DNA of 64,000 nt from Roseibium sediminis (GCF_008711325.1 NZ_VXDB01000012.1:62001-126000), one strand, 5' to 3'. Counted from the stretch's first letter, positions 8,223 through 17,495 are shown. Notes: a model not told the origin generated them from the sequence alone. Numbers and translations are program-made.

Positions 8223-8466
8223 AGACATTTCCACGCGCGCCAATCTTCAGGATTCTGAGGACGTTGCCGTCTTCATCGAAAATGATCCGCCAGTCTGCAA
8301 CGCGCAGCCGCAGAAATGGCGATCCCTTCAGATGTTTAACATTGCCTGCAAGGCTCTCCGGGTCCTTCGCATATTGTTCCACCTTGGACATAATGCGTTT
8401 GGCCTCCGGGACAGGTATTTTGCGAAGGGTCTTGAATGCTGATTTGCTATAAGCAATCTTTTTCAT
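8215..8466 (-). CDS. RelE/ParE-family toxin
   Basis: An 83-residue protein of RelE size and pattern: a basic N-terminus with SKSAFKTLRKIP, a middle KGSPFLRLRVADWRIIF and the C-terminal strand VLRILKIGARGNVYE. RelE family members cut mRNA at the ribosome; the Arg residues in RLRVADWR and the terminal RGNVY are the usual active-site region. The gene is first in a two-gene unit with the Xre antitoxin, overlapping it by 8 bases. It is full length and looks functional. A ParE-like gyrase-targeting role is less likely but cannot be excluded by sequence alone. Confidence 0.85.
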   Translation of the reverse strand: MKKIAYSKSAFKTLRKIPVPEAKRIMSKVEQYAKDPESLAGNVKHLKGSPFLRLRVADWRIIFDEDGNVLRILKIGARGNVYE

Positions 8467-8488
8467 CTGCTAGAATAGCATTTTGCTA
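8444..8488. promoter_or_regulatory. Inverted repeats at the start of the toxin-antitoxin unit
   Basis: Three related inverted repeats surround the toxin start: TTGCT-ATA-AGCAA (8444-8456, inside the first codons), GCTA-GAA-TAGC (8469-8479) and TAGCA-TTT-TGCTA (8476-8488). The shared half-site is TGCTA/TAGCA. Such spacing fits binding sites for an Xre antitoxin dimer that represses its own operon. No -10/-35 pair is assigned. Confidence 0.5.
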
Positions 8489-8545
8489 AGTTCGGTTCAA
8501 TGGGCTCGCCAGCAAGATGCTGTCAACGCGCGTGGGAAGGTTGGC

Positions 8546-9730
8546 TCACAGCTTCCTGAGCAGGGCCGGGGTCGGCCAGGCGTCTGCGGGGAGGCCGAGT
8601 TTTTTCTGGACGTCCTGAACGGCGGCGCGTGTGCCGGAGCCGAGAATGCCGTCGATCTTGCCAACGTCATAGCCCATGGCGCGCAGTTTGGTCTGAAGCT
8701 GCTTCATCTGGGCGTCATCCAGCCCTGCTTCCGGATTGCCGGTGTTGTAGACCGGCGCGCCGCCAAGGCGCGTGGCGAAATAGGCTGCCGTCGTCGTGTA
8801 GACGAAGGACTGGTTCCATTTCAGATAGATTTCGTAGTTCGGATAGGCGAGGAAGGCTGGTCCCTTGCGACCCTGCGGCAGGATCAGCGAGGCGGGCAGG
8901 TCCGTGCGCAGCTTGCCTGAGCGGGCTGAAACGCCAAGGCGTGCCCAGTCGGCAACCGGCATGGATGTGTCGAGGCCGGTCTTGCTCCAGTCCAGATTGC
9001 CGGGAACCGTGACTTCCTGCAGCCACGGATCGCCGCGCCGCCAGCCAAGGTTCTGGATGAAGGCGCCAGCGGTCAGGATCGCGTCCTCGGCGCTGTCCTT
9101 CAGGGTGACATGGCCATCGCCATTGCCGTCCTTGCCGAACTTGATGATGTCCTCTGGGAGCATTTGCACCATGCCGATTTCCCCGGCCCAGGCGCCCGTG
9201 GTGCGGCGCGGGTCAAGGTCGCCATGCTGGACCATCTCGATGGCGGCAATCAGCTGAGGACGGAAGAGTTCCGGGCGGCGGCAGTCATGGGCAAGGGTTG
9301 CCAGCGCATTGACGGTGTTGAAGTCGCCTTGCACCGCGCCATAGTCGGTCTCCAGCGCCCAGAAGGCGGTGATCACCGGAGCGGGGACGCCATATTCCTT
9401 TTCGGTCCGTGCGAAGATGGCGTTGTATTTCTTCATGTTCTTTGCGCCGTGCTGCATCCGGTGGCCGGAGATCACGCGCTGGGAAAAGTCGATGAACGGC
9501 ATCTTGAAGACACCCTGCGAGCGATCGCGCGCCAGAACGTTCTTGTCAATCTGTGCGCCGGACAGGGTTGCATCCGCTGCCTTTTCCGACAGCCCCCTGG
9601 AGAGGGCTTCCTGTTTCACTCCGGCAAGAAACTGCCGGAAATCGCCTCCGCATTGCTGGGCAGCAGCGGGCGCGGCGGTGATGAAGGCGGTGAGGGAAAT
9701 GGCAGTCAGAAGGCGGGCAGAAAGAAGCAT
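8546..9730 (-). CDS. Lytic murein transglycosylase, MltB-like, with peptidoglycan-binding domain
   Basis: A 394-residue exported enzyme. A signal peptide ends near residue 24 (PAAAQ|QCGGD). The SLT2/MltB catalytic region follows, with the probable catalytic Glu127 in FWALETDYG, and GAWAGEIGMVQMLPEDIIKFG which forms the substrate groove. The last 60 residues form a PG_binding_1 domain (LRAMGYDVGKIDGILGSGTR). It cleaves the glycan strands of peptidoglycan with formation of 1,6-anhydromuramic ends. It lacks a lipobox, so it is soluble in the periplasm. It appears to be a single-gene unit. Confidence 0.9.
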   Translation of the reverse strand: MLLSARLLTAISLTAFITAAPAAAQQCGGDFRQFLAGVKQEALSRGLSEKAADATLSGAQIDKNVLARDRSQGVFKMPFIDFSQRVISGHRMQHGAKNMKKYNAIFARTEKEYGVPAPVITAFWALETDYGAVQGDFNTVNALATLAHDCRRPELFRPQLIAAIEMVQHGDLDPRRTTGAWAGEIGMVQMLPEDIIKFGKDGNGDGHVTLKDSAEDAILTAGAFIQNLGWRRGDPWLQEVTVPGNLDWSKTGLDTSMPVADWARLGVSARSGKLRTDLPASLILPQGRKGPAFLAYPNYEIYLKWNQSFVYTTTAAYFATRLGGAPVYNTGNPEAGLDDAQMKQLQTKLRAMGYDVGKIDGILGSGTRAAVQDVQKKLGLPADAWPTPALLRKL

Positions 9731-9843
9731 GAGAATCCCTGTGTGTCAGGTCGTCGAAATCGGGTTCAGTTGACTGGTTTGAAGACGCAAGGTCAACCGG
9801 CGACTGGCAGAAAGACTTGGTGCCATTTGGAAAGGTCGAGGGC

Positions 9844-10293
9844 TCATGGGCATCCGGCTTGTGACGATCCAGCGCGAATGTTGCCCGTCCCAGGCTCCCG
9901 CAGTCCTGGCGTATTATACCCGGCCGACGATCCGCAGTCGCTACGAGGTTGGCCGGGCAGAGGCGCCGGAAAGGTTGCCGATGCGTCGCCCTGAATGCAG
10001 ATCTGGTAAGCCATGTCGTACATGGCCTGCCACCCGCCGGGTAGGGAGCCGAGATTGTTCAAAACGCCTAGCGCTCCGCCAACGCGGGCACCGCGTTCAG
10101 CGCCGCTTGGACCTTCCCATTCGCCGCCGGCAACCGCTCCCGCTATTCCGCCGCGAACCGTGTCACCTACGAGATCGCCGTTCACATAGCTGTTGGCATA
10201 GTCGGTCGCATAGACGACGCAGTCGGTGCCATCTGCTTTGGCTGAGACAGGTATGAGAAAGAGAAGTACAGCGAGGAGGGTGACGGAACGCAT
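9844..10293 (-). CDS. Small exported protein, glycine-rich centre
   Basis: A 149-residue protein beginning with a signal peptide (MRSVTLLAVLLFLIPVSAKA|DG). The ATG at 10293 is preferred because it starts the signal sequence; the frame opens earlier but runs into the upstream gene. The centre is rich in Gly and Ala (GDTVRGGIAGAVAGGEWEG, then GARVGGALGVLN), resembling glycine-zipper proteins, and there are five Cys in the mature part. It lies 14 bp after the SH3-domain gene on the same strand, so the two are probably co-transcribed. Function unknown. Confidence 0.65.
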   Translation of the reverse strand: MRSVTLLAVLLFLIPVSAKADGTDCVVYATDYANSYVNGDLVGDTVRGGIAGAVAGGEWEGPSGAERGARVGGALGVLNNLGSLPGGWQAMYDMAYQICIQGDASATFPAPLPGQPRSDCGSSAGYNTPGLREPGTGNIRAGSSQAGCP

Positions 10294-10307
10294 CAGGCCC
10301 TCACAGC

Positions 10308-11390
10308 CTAGCCGTTCTGGTCGACAAAACGCTTGCCGACATAGCCTTCCTGGCCGTCGTAACGAATTGAGCACCACCAATTGTCACAGGAATTGACCTG
10401 AACAGAGCTTCCGGCGGGAACCACTCCCAGTATTTCGGAACCGTTTTCTGCCGATCGGCGAATATTGACTGATGACACGATGGTGCCATTTGCGCCGGAC
10501 GAGGAGGGCAGGGATGCGGTGGCGCGTACTGGCTCTGGCGCCGGTGCAGGCACTGTTTTGACAACCGGGATTGCTGAGGTGGTTTCCACCTTGACCGGGG
10601 TTTCCGGTTTTGCGGAGAGAACTTCGACAACATCAGGCTGGCTTGCGGTCTGTTTCGCATATCCCAGCGCAGATGATTTGGCGTCCGCGCTGGCCGTGTC
10701 GGAATTCCTTCTGATCGAGCTGGTGATCAGGGGAGCCGCTTGGGATGATGCCAGGTTCGTCTCTTGCGGTGGTGTTGCCGTGCGCTGCGCAGCTTTGGTT
10801 GCTTGCGCGAGGGCCTCTTGCTGCAACTGCTCCGCAAGAGAAGACGAACTCGTTGCAACGGTGCTGAATATGTCGCCGAAACGGTCTGACGGGGAACCGG
10901 TCGTCTCCGGCACCACATTGGCTGGTGAAATCTGCGCGAGATCCTGAACCGAACGGGTGATTTCGGTTAGCGGGCGATTGGGCGAGACTTCGGCCACTTC
11001 ACTCTGCTCGGTGGTCGAGCGAGACAGGTAGAACGAAAAACCCGTTCCGAACATGACAAGGGCAAGTGCCGTCAGAAGAAGCGGGCGTGTCAGGCTGGCG
11101 AGGCCCTGTGTGCGGTGGTCTGCAGAATCTGCGGTCCATACAGGGCGAGGTTTTTCACCGCTGCGAAACTGGTCGGACAGCTCGTCCAGTTCGACCACAA
11201 CATCCGCGTCGTCGGCCCAGCGGATCTGGGCTCTGCCAACGGGGGTGCGGCTTTGAAAGCGGGAGTTTCTTGGACGGGAGGTCGGAGAACGATCGGATGA
11301 GTCGGGGCGCGGCGCAGTCATGGTGTCAGCCGGTGTCGCGGTACCGGTTTGCGCAGATGTATTTCTGGATGGCTCACGAACATTCAACAT
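10308..11390 (-). CDS. Single-pass membrane protein with C-terminal bacterial SH3 domain
   Basis: A 360-residue protein: a disordered Ser/Thr/Pro/Arg-rich N-terminus, one membrane helix (about residues 98-122, LLLTALALVMFGTGFSFYL), a long low-complexity linker rich in Pro, Ala and Thr, and a C-terminal SH3b domain (about 300-358) containing NIRRSAENGSEILGVVPAG and DNWWCSIRYDGQEGYVGKRF. Such SH3b domains usually bind cell-wall or envelope proteins in the periplasm. The ATG at 11390 is preferred because GGAAGG lies about 5 bases upstream. The glycine-rich exported protein follows in the same direction. Confidence 0.75.
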   Translation of the reverse strand: MLNVREPSRNTSAQTGTATPADTMTAPRPDSSDRSPTSRPRNSRFQSRTPVGRAQIRWADDADVVVELDELSDQFRSGEKPRPVWTADSADHRTQGLASLTRPLLLTALALVMFGTGFSFYLSRSTTEQSEVAEVSPNRPLTEITRSVQDLAQISPANVVPETTGSPSDRFGDIFSTVATSSSSLAEQLQQEALAQATKAAQRTATPPQETNLASSQAAPLITSSIRRNSDTASADAKSSALGYAKQTASQPDVVEVLSAKPETPVKVETTSAIPVVKTVPAPAPEPVRATASLPSSSGANGTIVSSVNIRRSAENGSEILGVVPAGSSVQVNSCDNWWCSIRYDGQEGYVGKRFVDQNG

Positions 11391-11779
11391 ACCGGCCTTC
11401 CAAACGCCTCCCACAAACAGAACCCGATCTCTCCTCCAAAGGGGACAGGCTCAAATACGACGAGCACACATTCGTGTGATCAAATATGGTCAAGAATGGG
11501 GCATGAGCACGTTGAGTTTTCTGATTTTGTTTCTTCTCAACATGTTTGTCAAAACTTCTCGTTCCGCGTGCAAAATTTCCCACACATTCCCAGTGCGTGT
11601 CTTAATGCGAAGTTGGCTAAAACAAAAGCCGAAAGTGCAAAACATTTGGGACTTAACAGCTTCAATATTTTATGCTTAAAATAAATTTGGCGGGATTTTA
11701 CGACCCTGACCCAACTATAAGTTAAGTCGCAGAATGATTCAGTCCGGCAACAACCGGTCTATGAGAGGGGAGAACATCC
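11391..11779. other. Intergenic region between divergent SH3 and liv genes
   Basis: 389 bp separating two divergent genes, so it should hold both promoters. The half next to the liv genes is AT-rich (for example ATTTTATGCTTAAAATAAAT near 11665-11685). An open frame with ATG at 11502 (59 codons) has no credible ribosome site and is not called. No convincing operator or RNA gene was seen. Confidence 0.5.
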
Positions 11780-12937
11780 ATGAAGAAAGTCCTGTCGGCT
11801 CTCGCAGCTACCACGATCCTTTGCAGCGCATCTGCTGCCTCTGCGGAGAGCCTAAAAATCGGTTTTCTCGCAACGCTTTCGGGCCCACCGGCAGTTCTGG
11901 GCCAGCACATGCGCGACGGTTTCCTTTTGGGAGTGAAGGAAAACGACGGAAAGCTGGGTGGTCTGGATACGGAAGTTCTTGTTGTCGATGACGAGTTGAA
12001 GCCGGATGCGGCCCTGACGAAGGTGCAGGGGCTTTTGGAACGCGACAAGGTCGACATGATGGCCGGCGTGGTGTTCTCCAATGTCATGATGGCCGTTTAC
12101 AAGCCGGTCATCGAAGCCGAGACGATCTTCATTGGCGCAAATGCCGGTCCTTCGCCGATCGCAGGCAAAGGCTGCAGCCCGTATTTCTTCTCTACGTCTT
12201 GGCAGAACGACCAGAACCACGAAGTCATGGGCAAGTACGCGACCCAAAAGGGCTACAAGCGCGTGGTCGTGATGGCTCCGAACTATCAGGCAGGCAAGGA
12301 TGCCATTGCCGGGTTCAAGCGCCACTATGAAGGCGAGATTGCCGACGAAGTTTACACAAAGCTCGGTCAGCTCGATTTTTCCGCGGAACTTGCCCGGATC
12401 GCCGACACAAAGCCGGATGCAATCTTCACCTTCATGCCGGGCGGCATGGGCGTCAATCTGGTCAAGCAATATGATCAGGCCGGTCTGAAGGAGGGCATTC
12501 CGTTCCTGTCCGCCTTCACCGTGGATGAAACCACGCTTCCGGCGACACAGGACACCGCAGTCGGCCTCTTTGCCGGTGCCCAGTGGGCTTCCAACCTCGA
12601 TAATGCGGCAAATGCCAAGTTTGTCGCTGATTTCAAGGCGGAATACGGCTACGCGCCGTCGCTCTATGCAGCACAAGGCTATGACGCGGCTCGCCTGATT
12701 GATGGCGCGCTGGAAAGAACCGGTGGTGACAAAAGCAAGGATGCCCTGATGGCGGCTCTCAAGACGGCCCCGTTTGAAAGCGTTCGCGGCGACTTCTCGT
12801 TCAACACCAATCAGTTCCCTGTTCAGGACTTCTATCTCGTGAAGGCCGTCAACAAGGACGGGGCCTATGTGACCGAGGCTGTCGAGAAGGTCTTTGACGA
12901 CAAGGGCGACGCCTACGCCGAAAGCTGCCGGATGTAA
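11780..12937 (+). CDS. Branched-chain amino-acid-type ABC transporter, binding protein
   Basis: A 385-residue periplasmic binding protein of the LivJ/type I fold. The signal peptide ends at ASA|ESLKIGF near residue 23. The mature start LKIGFLATLSGPPAVLGQHM and the ligand region of the HAAT family are present. It is followed at 81 bp by two permeases and two ATPases in the standard order, so it belongs to a complete importer. The substrate could be leucine/isoleucine/valine or another amino acid, amide or aromatic compound; this family is often misnamed, so the substrate is left open. Confidence 0.85.
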   Translation: MKKVLSALAATTILCSASAASAESLKIGFLATLSGPPAVLGQHMRDGFLLGVKENDGKLGGLDTEVLVVDDELKPDAALTKVQGLLERDKVDMMAGVVFSNVMMAVYKPVIEAETIFIGANAGPSPIAGKGCSPYFFSTSWQNDQNHEVMGKYATQKGYKRVVVMAPNYQAGKDAIAGFKRHYEGEIADEVYTKLGQLDFSAELARIADTKPDAIFTFMPGGMGVNLVKQYDQAGLKEGIPFLSAFTVDETTLPATQDTAVGLFAGAQWASNLDNAANAKFVADFKAEYGYAPSLYAAQGYDAARLIDGALERTGGDKSKDALMAALKTAPFESVRGDFSFNTNQFPVQDFYLVKAVNKDGAYVTEAVEKVFDDKGDAYAESCRM

Positions 12938-13017
12938 CTGACATCCGCCATGGCGGGCGGGGACATCCTGCCCGCCGCTTCGCCCTGATCATTTCCGCCA
13001 AAAACGGATGACGTGCC

Positions 13018-13941
13018 GTGAGCGCAACCCTTCTTGCCGTCCAGACCCTGAACGGCCTACAGCTTGGCGTGCTTTTATTCCTGATCGCTGCAGGCCTGAC
13101 CCTGGTTTTCGGGGTGATGGATTTCATCAATCTCGCCCATGGCGTCCAGTATATGCTCGGTGCCTATCTGGCTGTTGCTGGATATCAGCTCACCGGGTCG
13201 TTCTGGGCAGCTCTCCTGTTCGCCCTTGTCGTTTCATTGCTGGCGGGGCTGGCGCTGGAGTTCCTCGTCTTTCGGCATCTTTATGACAGGGACCATCTCG
13301 ATCAGGTGCTCGCAACTTTCGGGGTCATCCTGTTTCTGAATGAGGCCGTGAAGGTGATCTGGGGCGCTGCGCCGCTTTCGGTTCCCATACCGGATCTCTT
13401 CGACGGCTCCCTGCAGTTGATGGACAATCTGCGCTACCCGGTTTACCGGCTTGCCCTGATTGGCTCCGGCCTCGGTGTCGCCCTGCTGCTTTATGTTCTT
13501 GTCACCCGCACCCGGATCGGCATGCTGGTGCGGGCAGGGGCGACCAATCCGGACATGGTTGCTGCTCTCGGGGTCAATATTCGCCGTCTTTTCATGATCG
13601 TCTTCGGATTTGGAACGATGCTGGCGGGCTTTGCCGGGATCATGGCCGCGCCGATCCTTTCCGTTGAACCGGGCATGGGGGATAACCTCCTGATCCTCGC
13701 CTTTGTGGTGATCGTGATTGGCGGTATCGGTTCCATTCGCGGGGCGTTCATTTCAGCCCTGCTCATTGGTTTGGTGGATACGCTCGGCCGCTCGCTGACC
13801 ACGGATATCGCACGGCTGCTCTTGCCGCCTGCCGCTGCAAATGACGTTGGCCCCGCCATTGCGTCCATGCTGATCTACATCCTGATGGCCGGAGTCCTGT
13901 TCTTCCGCCCGAGCGGTCTGTTTCCGGTGGCACGGTCATGA
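13018..13941 (+). CDS. livH: Branched-chain amino-acid-type ABC permease (LivH)
   Basis: A 307-residue integral membrane protein with about eight helices. The N-terminal LNGLQLGVLLFLIAAGLTLV and GVMDFINLAHG are diagnostic of LivH. It forms one half of the translocation channel. The start is GTG at 13018, placed after the binding-protein gene by 80 bp; its stop overlaps the LivM start (ATGA, 13938-13941). Order J-H-M-G-F supports a complete importer. Confidence 0.9.
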   Translation: MSATLLAVQTLNGLQLGVLLFLIAAGLTLVFGVMDFINLAHGVQYMLGAYLAVAGYQLTGSFWAALLFALVVSLLAGLALEFLVFRHLYDRDHLDQVLATFGVILFLNEAVKVIWGAAPLSVPIPDLFDGSLQLMDNLRYPVYRLALIGSGLGVALLLYVLVTRTRIGMLVRAGATNPDMVAALGVNIRRLFMIVFGFGTMLAGFAGIMAAPILSVEPGMGDNLLILAFVVIVIGGIGSIRGAFISALLIGLVDTLGRSLTTDIARLLLPPAAANDVGPAIASMLIYILMAGVLFFRPSGLFPVARS

Positions 13942-14879
13942 CAGAGCTTTTGAAAAATCGCACCGTTCCGGTTCTGCTCTTCGTCTTGCTTGCGCTGGTG
14001 CCGGTCTATGCGAGCCTGTTCGACGACCGTTTCGTCCTGCTTTTTGCAACGCGGATCCTCATTCTGGCTCTGGCCGCGCTCAGCCTCGATTTCATTCTGG
14101 GTCTGGGGGCAATGGTCAGCTTTGGCCACGCGGCCTATCTCGGCCTTGGGGCCTACGCCATCGGCATACTGGCGGCGCATGATGTCTGGGAAGCATGGAT
14201 TTCCTTCCCTGTTGTCATCCTTGTCTCGGCACTCTTTGCGGCTGTTACCGGCGCGATCAGCCTGAAAACGCGGGGCGTCTATTTCATCATGATCACGCTG
14301 GCCTTCGGACAGATGGCCTATTACACGGCCACATCCCTGTCGGCCTATGGCGGGGATGATGGCCTGACCATGTGGGGACGCACGGAGTTCTTCGGGACGG
14401 ACCTTTTTGCCAATGACACGTCCTTTTATCTCGTGGTCTTTGGCATTCTGCTCGGCTCCTATCTCTTTTTGAAACAAGTTGCTGCATCGCGCTTCGGCCG
14501 GGTGCTGAAGGGCGCGCGCCAGAACGAGGCACGGCTTAATGCGCTGGGTATCGACCCGTTCAAATACCGGCTGGCAGCCTTTGTGATTGCCGGGGTCATG
14601 GCCGGTCTCGCCGGAGCCCTTTTGGCCAACCATGCAGAGTTCGTTTCCCCGGCGTACATGTCCTGGCATCGGTCGGGCGAGCTGATCGTGATGGTGGTTC
14701 TGGGCGGTCTCGGCTACCTCCATGGCGCAATCCTCGGGGCGATTGCCTTTCTGGCGCTGGAGGAGATCCTGTCGGGCTATACGGAACATTGGCGGCTGAT
14801 CTTCGGACCGCTCCTGATCCTCGTAGTGCTTTACGCGCGCGGCGGGATTCTGGGTGCCTTCAAGGGGAGGGGCAAATGA
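13938..14879 (+). CDS. livM: Branched-chain amino-acid-type ABC permease (LivM)
   Basis: A 313-residue membrane protein of the LivM family, with the conserved LSLDFILGLGAMVSFGHAAY near the N-terminus and RLNALGIDPFKYRLAAFVIA in the cytoplasmic loop contacting the ATPases. It pairs with LivH in the membrane. It overlaps livH by four bases and livG by four bases, so the cluster is translationally coupled. Confidence 0.9.
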   Translation: MTELLKNRTVPVLLFVLLALVPVYASLFDDRFVLLFATRILILALAALSLDFILGLGAMVSFGHAAYLGLGAYAIGILAAHDVWEAWISFPVVILVSALFAAVTGAISLKTRGVYFIMITLAFGQMAYYTATSLSAYGGDDGLTMWGRTEFFGTDLFANDTSFYLVVFGILLGSYLFLKQVAASRFGRVLKGARQNEARLNALGIDPFKYRLAAFVIAGVMAGLAGALLANHAEFVSPAYMSWHRSGELIVMVVLGGLGYLHGAILGAIAFLALEEILSGYTEHWRLIFGPLLILVVLYARGGILGAFKGRGK

Positions 14880-15631
14880 CGACACCTGTCCTTGAGCTCA
14901 AGGAACTCAACAAGTCCTATGGTGCCCTCCATGTCACGAGAAATGTCTCGATCACGGTCGGACCGGGAGAGATCCATGCCATCATCGGTCCCAATGGCGC
15001 GGGCAAGACAACGCTGATCGGCCAGATTTGCGGGGCGCTGCCGTCTGACAGCGGGCGGGTGTTCTTTGCTGGCGAGGACGTGACTGCCCTCCCGGTTGCG
15101 AAACGGGCCATGAGGGGGCTGGGCCGGTCTTTCCAGATTACTGCGATCCTTCCCGAGTTTTCCGCGCTGGAAAATGTTGCTCTCGGTGTTCAGGCAAAGG
15201 CCGGACATTCGTTCCGTTTCTTCCGCTCCGCTGCAAGGGATGAAGGCCTGAATGAAAAGGCCCGCCAGTGCCTTGATACGGTCGGCCTTCTGGGGCGCGT
15301 GGACATTCGCGCTGGCGATCTCAGCCACGGCGAAAAGCGGGTTCTTGAGCTGGCCATAGCATTGGCAGGCCAGCCAAAGGTTCTCCTGCTTGATGAGCCG
15401 ATGGCGGGGGCAGGGCCGGACGAATCCGCTCGCCTTGTCGATGTGCTTGGTGCTTTGAAGGTCTCCATACCGATGCTGCTCGTGGAACATGACATGGATG
15501 CGGTGTTCAAGCTGGCCGACCGGATTTCGGTGTTGGTGTATGGCGAGATCATTGCCTCTGGATCAGTGGAGGAAATTCGCAACAATCCGGCAGTGAAGGA
15601 GGCCTATCTCGGCTCGGAGGAGGGCGTATGA
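14876..15631 (+). CDS. livG: Branched-chain amino-acid-type ABC ATPase (LivG)
   Basis: A 251-residue ATPase: Walker A GPNGAGKTT (residues 38-46), signature LSHGEKR (149-155), Walker B VLLLDEPMAG (about 169-178). LivG usually reads DEPTAGL at this point; here it is DEPMAGAGPDE. The start at 14876 overlaps the livM stop (ATGA) and gives the usual length; a frame open further upstream would only add residues shared with livM DNA. It powers the importer together with LivF. Confidence 0.9.
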   Translation: MTTPVLELKELNKSYGALHVTRNVSITVGPGEIHAIIGPNGAGKTTLIGQICGALPSDSGRVFFAGEDVTALPVAKRAMRGLGRSFQITAILPEFSALENVALGVQAKAGHSFRFFRSAARDEGLNEKARQCLDTVGLLGRVDIRAGDLSHGEKRVLELAIALAGQPKVLLLDEPMAGAGPDESARLVDVLGALKVSIPMLLVEHDMDAVFKLADRISVLVYGEIIASGSVEEIRNNPAVKEAYLGSEEGV

Positions 15632-16338
15632 CCGCTTTGCTGGAAATCGCCGGCCTTCAGGCCGGCTATGGGGAAACGCGGGTTCTCTTCGATGTGAACC
15701 TGATGATCATGCCCGGTGAAGTTGTCACTCTGATGGGCCGAAACGGCATGGGCAAGACAACCACGATCCGCAGCTTGATGGGATTGTTGCGACCAACTGC
15801 CGGAACGGTGCGTATCAATGGAGCAGACCTTACAGGCAAACCTGCCTATACGGTGGCTCAGGCAGGTCTTGGTCTGGTTCCCGAAGGGCGCCAGATATTC
15901 CCCACCCTGTCGGTTGAGGAGAACCTCGTGGCGACCGCCGCCAACAGGGCAGGTGGTATTCCGCGCTGGACCCTGTCGTCCGTCTATGACTTTTTCCCCC
16001 GGCTCAACGAGCGGCGAGGCAATCTGGGCAATCAGCTTTCCGGCGGTGAACAGCAGATGCTGGCAATCGGCCGCGCCCTCATGACCAATCCAAACCTGCT
16101 CATTCTTGACGAGGCGACCGAGGGACTGGCCCCCATCATCCGGGCGGAAATCTGGGCTTGCCTGAAAAACCTTAAGCAAAGTGGCCAGTCCATCCTGATC
16201 GTCGACAAAACCGTATCTGCCCTTGAAAAACTGGCGGATCGTCATGTGGTTTTGGAAAAGGGCGTAACTGTCTGGTCAGGGAACAGTTCCGAGCTGGTCG
16301 CCGACCCATCCCTCAAGGAGCGTTACCTGGGAGCCTGA
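15628..16338 (+). CDS. livF: Branched-chain amino-acid-type ABC ATPase (LivF)
   Basis: A 236-residue ATPase: Walker A GRNGMGKTT (37-45), the LivF-typical GLGLVPEGRQIFPTLSVEEN segment, signature LSGGEQQ (about 137-143) and Walker B LLILDEATEGLAP. The switch region reads IVDKTVSAL rather than VEQ-type, a known LivF variation. It overlaps livG by four bases and closes the operon. A weak hairpin follows the stop, with no clear T-run. Confidence 0.9.
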   Translation: MTALLEIAGLQAGYGETRVLFDVNLMIMPGEVVTLMGRNGMGKTTTIRSLMGLLRPTAGTVRINGADLTGKPAYTVAQAGLGLVPEGRQIFPTLSVEENLVATAANRAGGIPRWTLSSVYDFFPRLNERRGNLGNQLSGGEQQMLAIGRALMTNPNLLILDEATEGLAPIIRAEIWACLKNLKQSGQSILIVDKTVSALEKLADRHVVLEKGVTVWSGNSSELVADPSLKERYLGA

Positions 16339-16438
16339 ACGGAAGTGACAAGCTTCCGCATGACCTGTATAGACACGAAATTGCTTTGAATTGACGTAGA
16401 TGCGCTTTTTTCGGCGCGTTGTTTTTTGAGGTTGTTTC

Positions 16439-17308
16439 ATGAAGAAGGTCAGCTACTCGCTCGTCTTGTCTCTTGTCGTATCTGGATTGGTCCCTGCAGG
16501 GGCTCTTTCGCTTGAGATGGACACCAACCCTATTCTGGTCGCGCAATCCGATATGCCCGACGAGCTGAAGGTTGCGGAGGAAGAGTACAAGAACGCCCGC
16601 AGTGAACTGGGAGACGCTGATCCCCAGACCGCGCAGGCTCTGTTTGCACTTGCCCAGACATTGATCGGGTTCCAGCGGTTTGAAGACGCAGAAGCCCGCA
16701 GCCGGGAGCTGCTCGCCCTGTTTGAGCGCCAGTATGGTGCTGATCATCCGAATACCGGCTTTCCGCTCGACTTGCTTGCCACATCCCTTCGCGGTCAGGG
16801 CAAGGTGGAAGAGGCCCTGAAGCTCCGTGAAGTGGGGTATGAGCGTCTTGTCGGTCATTTCGGCGCAAGGCACGAAATGGCTCTGCAGCGGGCTCGCTCG
16901 CTTGCAATCGACTATGCCGAACTCGGCCGGCTCGAAGACGCGATTACGGTTCTGGATGCGAATATGCCACACGCCATGGCCATCCCGCCGCTTTACGCGA
17001 AATATTTGAACACGAAGGCGTTCGTTGCCCGCGAATCCGGTGGGGCGGAAGAGGCCATTCCGGTCATGGAGCAGCTTGTTGCCCTTGGGCGCAAGAGCGG
17101 GCAAGACCAAAGTCAGGATTTTGCATCTAACCTTTACAATCTGGCGACGCTGTACCTTGATGCGGACCGGAAACAGGATGCACTCGCCACGTCAAGCGAG
17201 GCTGGCATGATTGCTCTTCAGGCTTATGGACCTGAGCATCCAGCAACCCAGCAGATTTTTGCATTTCAGACAGAACTCCGGCAGGGCAAGGAACGCGGTG
17301 AGTTCTGA
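16439..17308 (+). CDS. Exported tetratricopeptide-repeat protein
   Basis: A 289-residue protein with an N-terminal hydrophobic signal (LVLSLVVSGLVPAGALS, residues 9-25) followed by TPR-like helical pairs of the Kinesin-light-chain type (ALFALAQTLIGFQRFEDAEA, HEMALQRARSLAIDYAELG, DFASNLYNLATLYLDADRK). These scaffolds bind other proteins in the periplasm. Gene neighbours do not suggest a partner. GAGG lies 8 bases before the ATG at 16439. Exact function unknown. Confidence 0.75.
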   Translation: MKKVSYSLVLSLVVSGLVPAGALSLEMDTNPILVAQSDMPDELKVAEEEYKNARSELGDADPQTAQALFALAQTLIGFQRFEDAEARSRELLALFERQYGADHPNTGFPLDLLATSLRGQGKVEEALKLREVGYERLVGHFGARHEMALQRARSLAIDYAELGRLEDAITVLDANMPHAMAIPPLYAKYLNTKAFVARESGGAEEAIPVMEQLVALGRKSGQDQSQDFASNLYNLATLYLDADRKQDALATSSEAGMIALQAYGPEHPATQQIFAFQTELRQGKERGEF

Positions 17309-17495
17309 GACGCATGGGTCTGTGACATCGTGTCAGGGACGACTGCCTTCCAACTGATTGGTTTGTCTGGTATGGCGAATCTGCAATCCACGCCCTGATT
17401 TATGTTCATATTTTTGTTCTCGTAGATGTATGTATACAATAAACTGCATCAGGAGAGAATCTGTACGAACAGACAGTGAGTAGCTTGAGGGACTT

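Noticed and set aside
9110-9994. A 294-codon plus-strand frame opposite the lytic transglycosylase
   Set aside because: Overlaps a well-supported gene throughout; no domain recognised.
11502-11679. A 59-codon frame with a hydrophobic start in the SH3-liv gap
   Set aside because: No usable ribosome site (GGGG touches the start codon) and atypical codon use; likely chance in AT-rich DNA.
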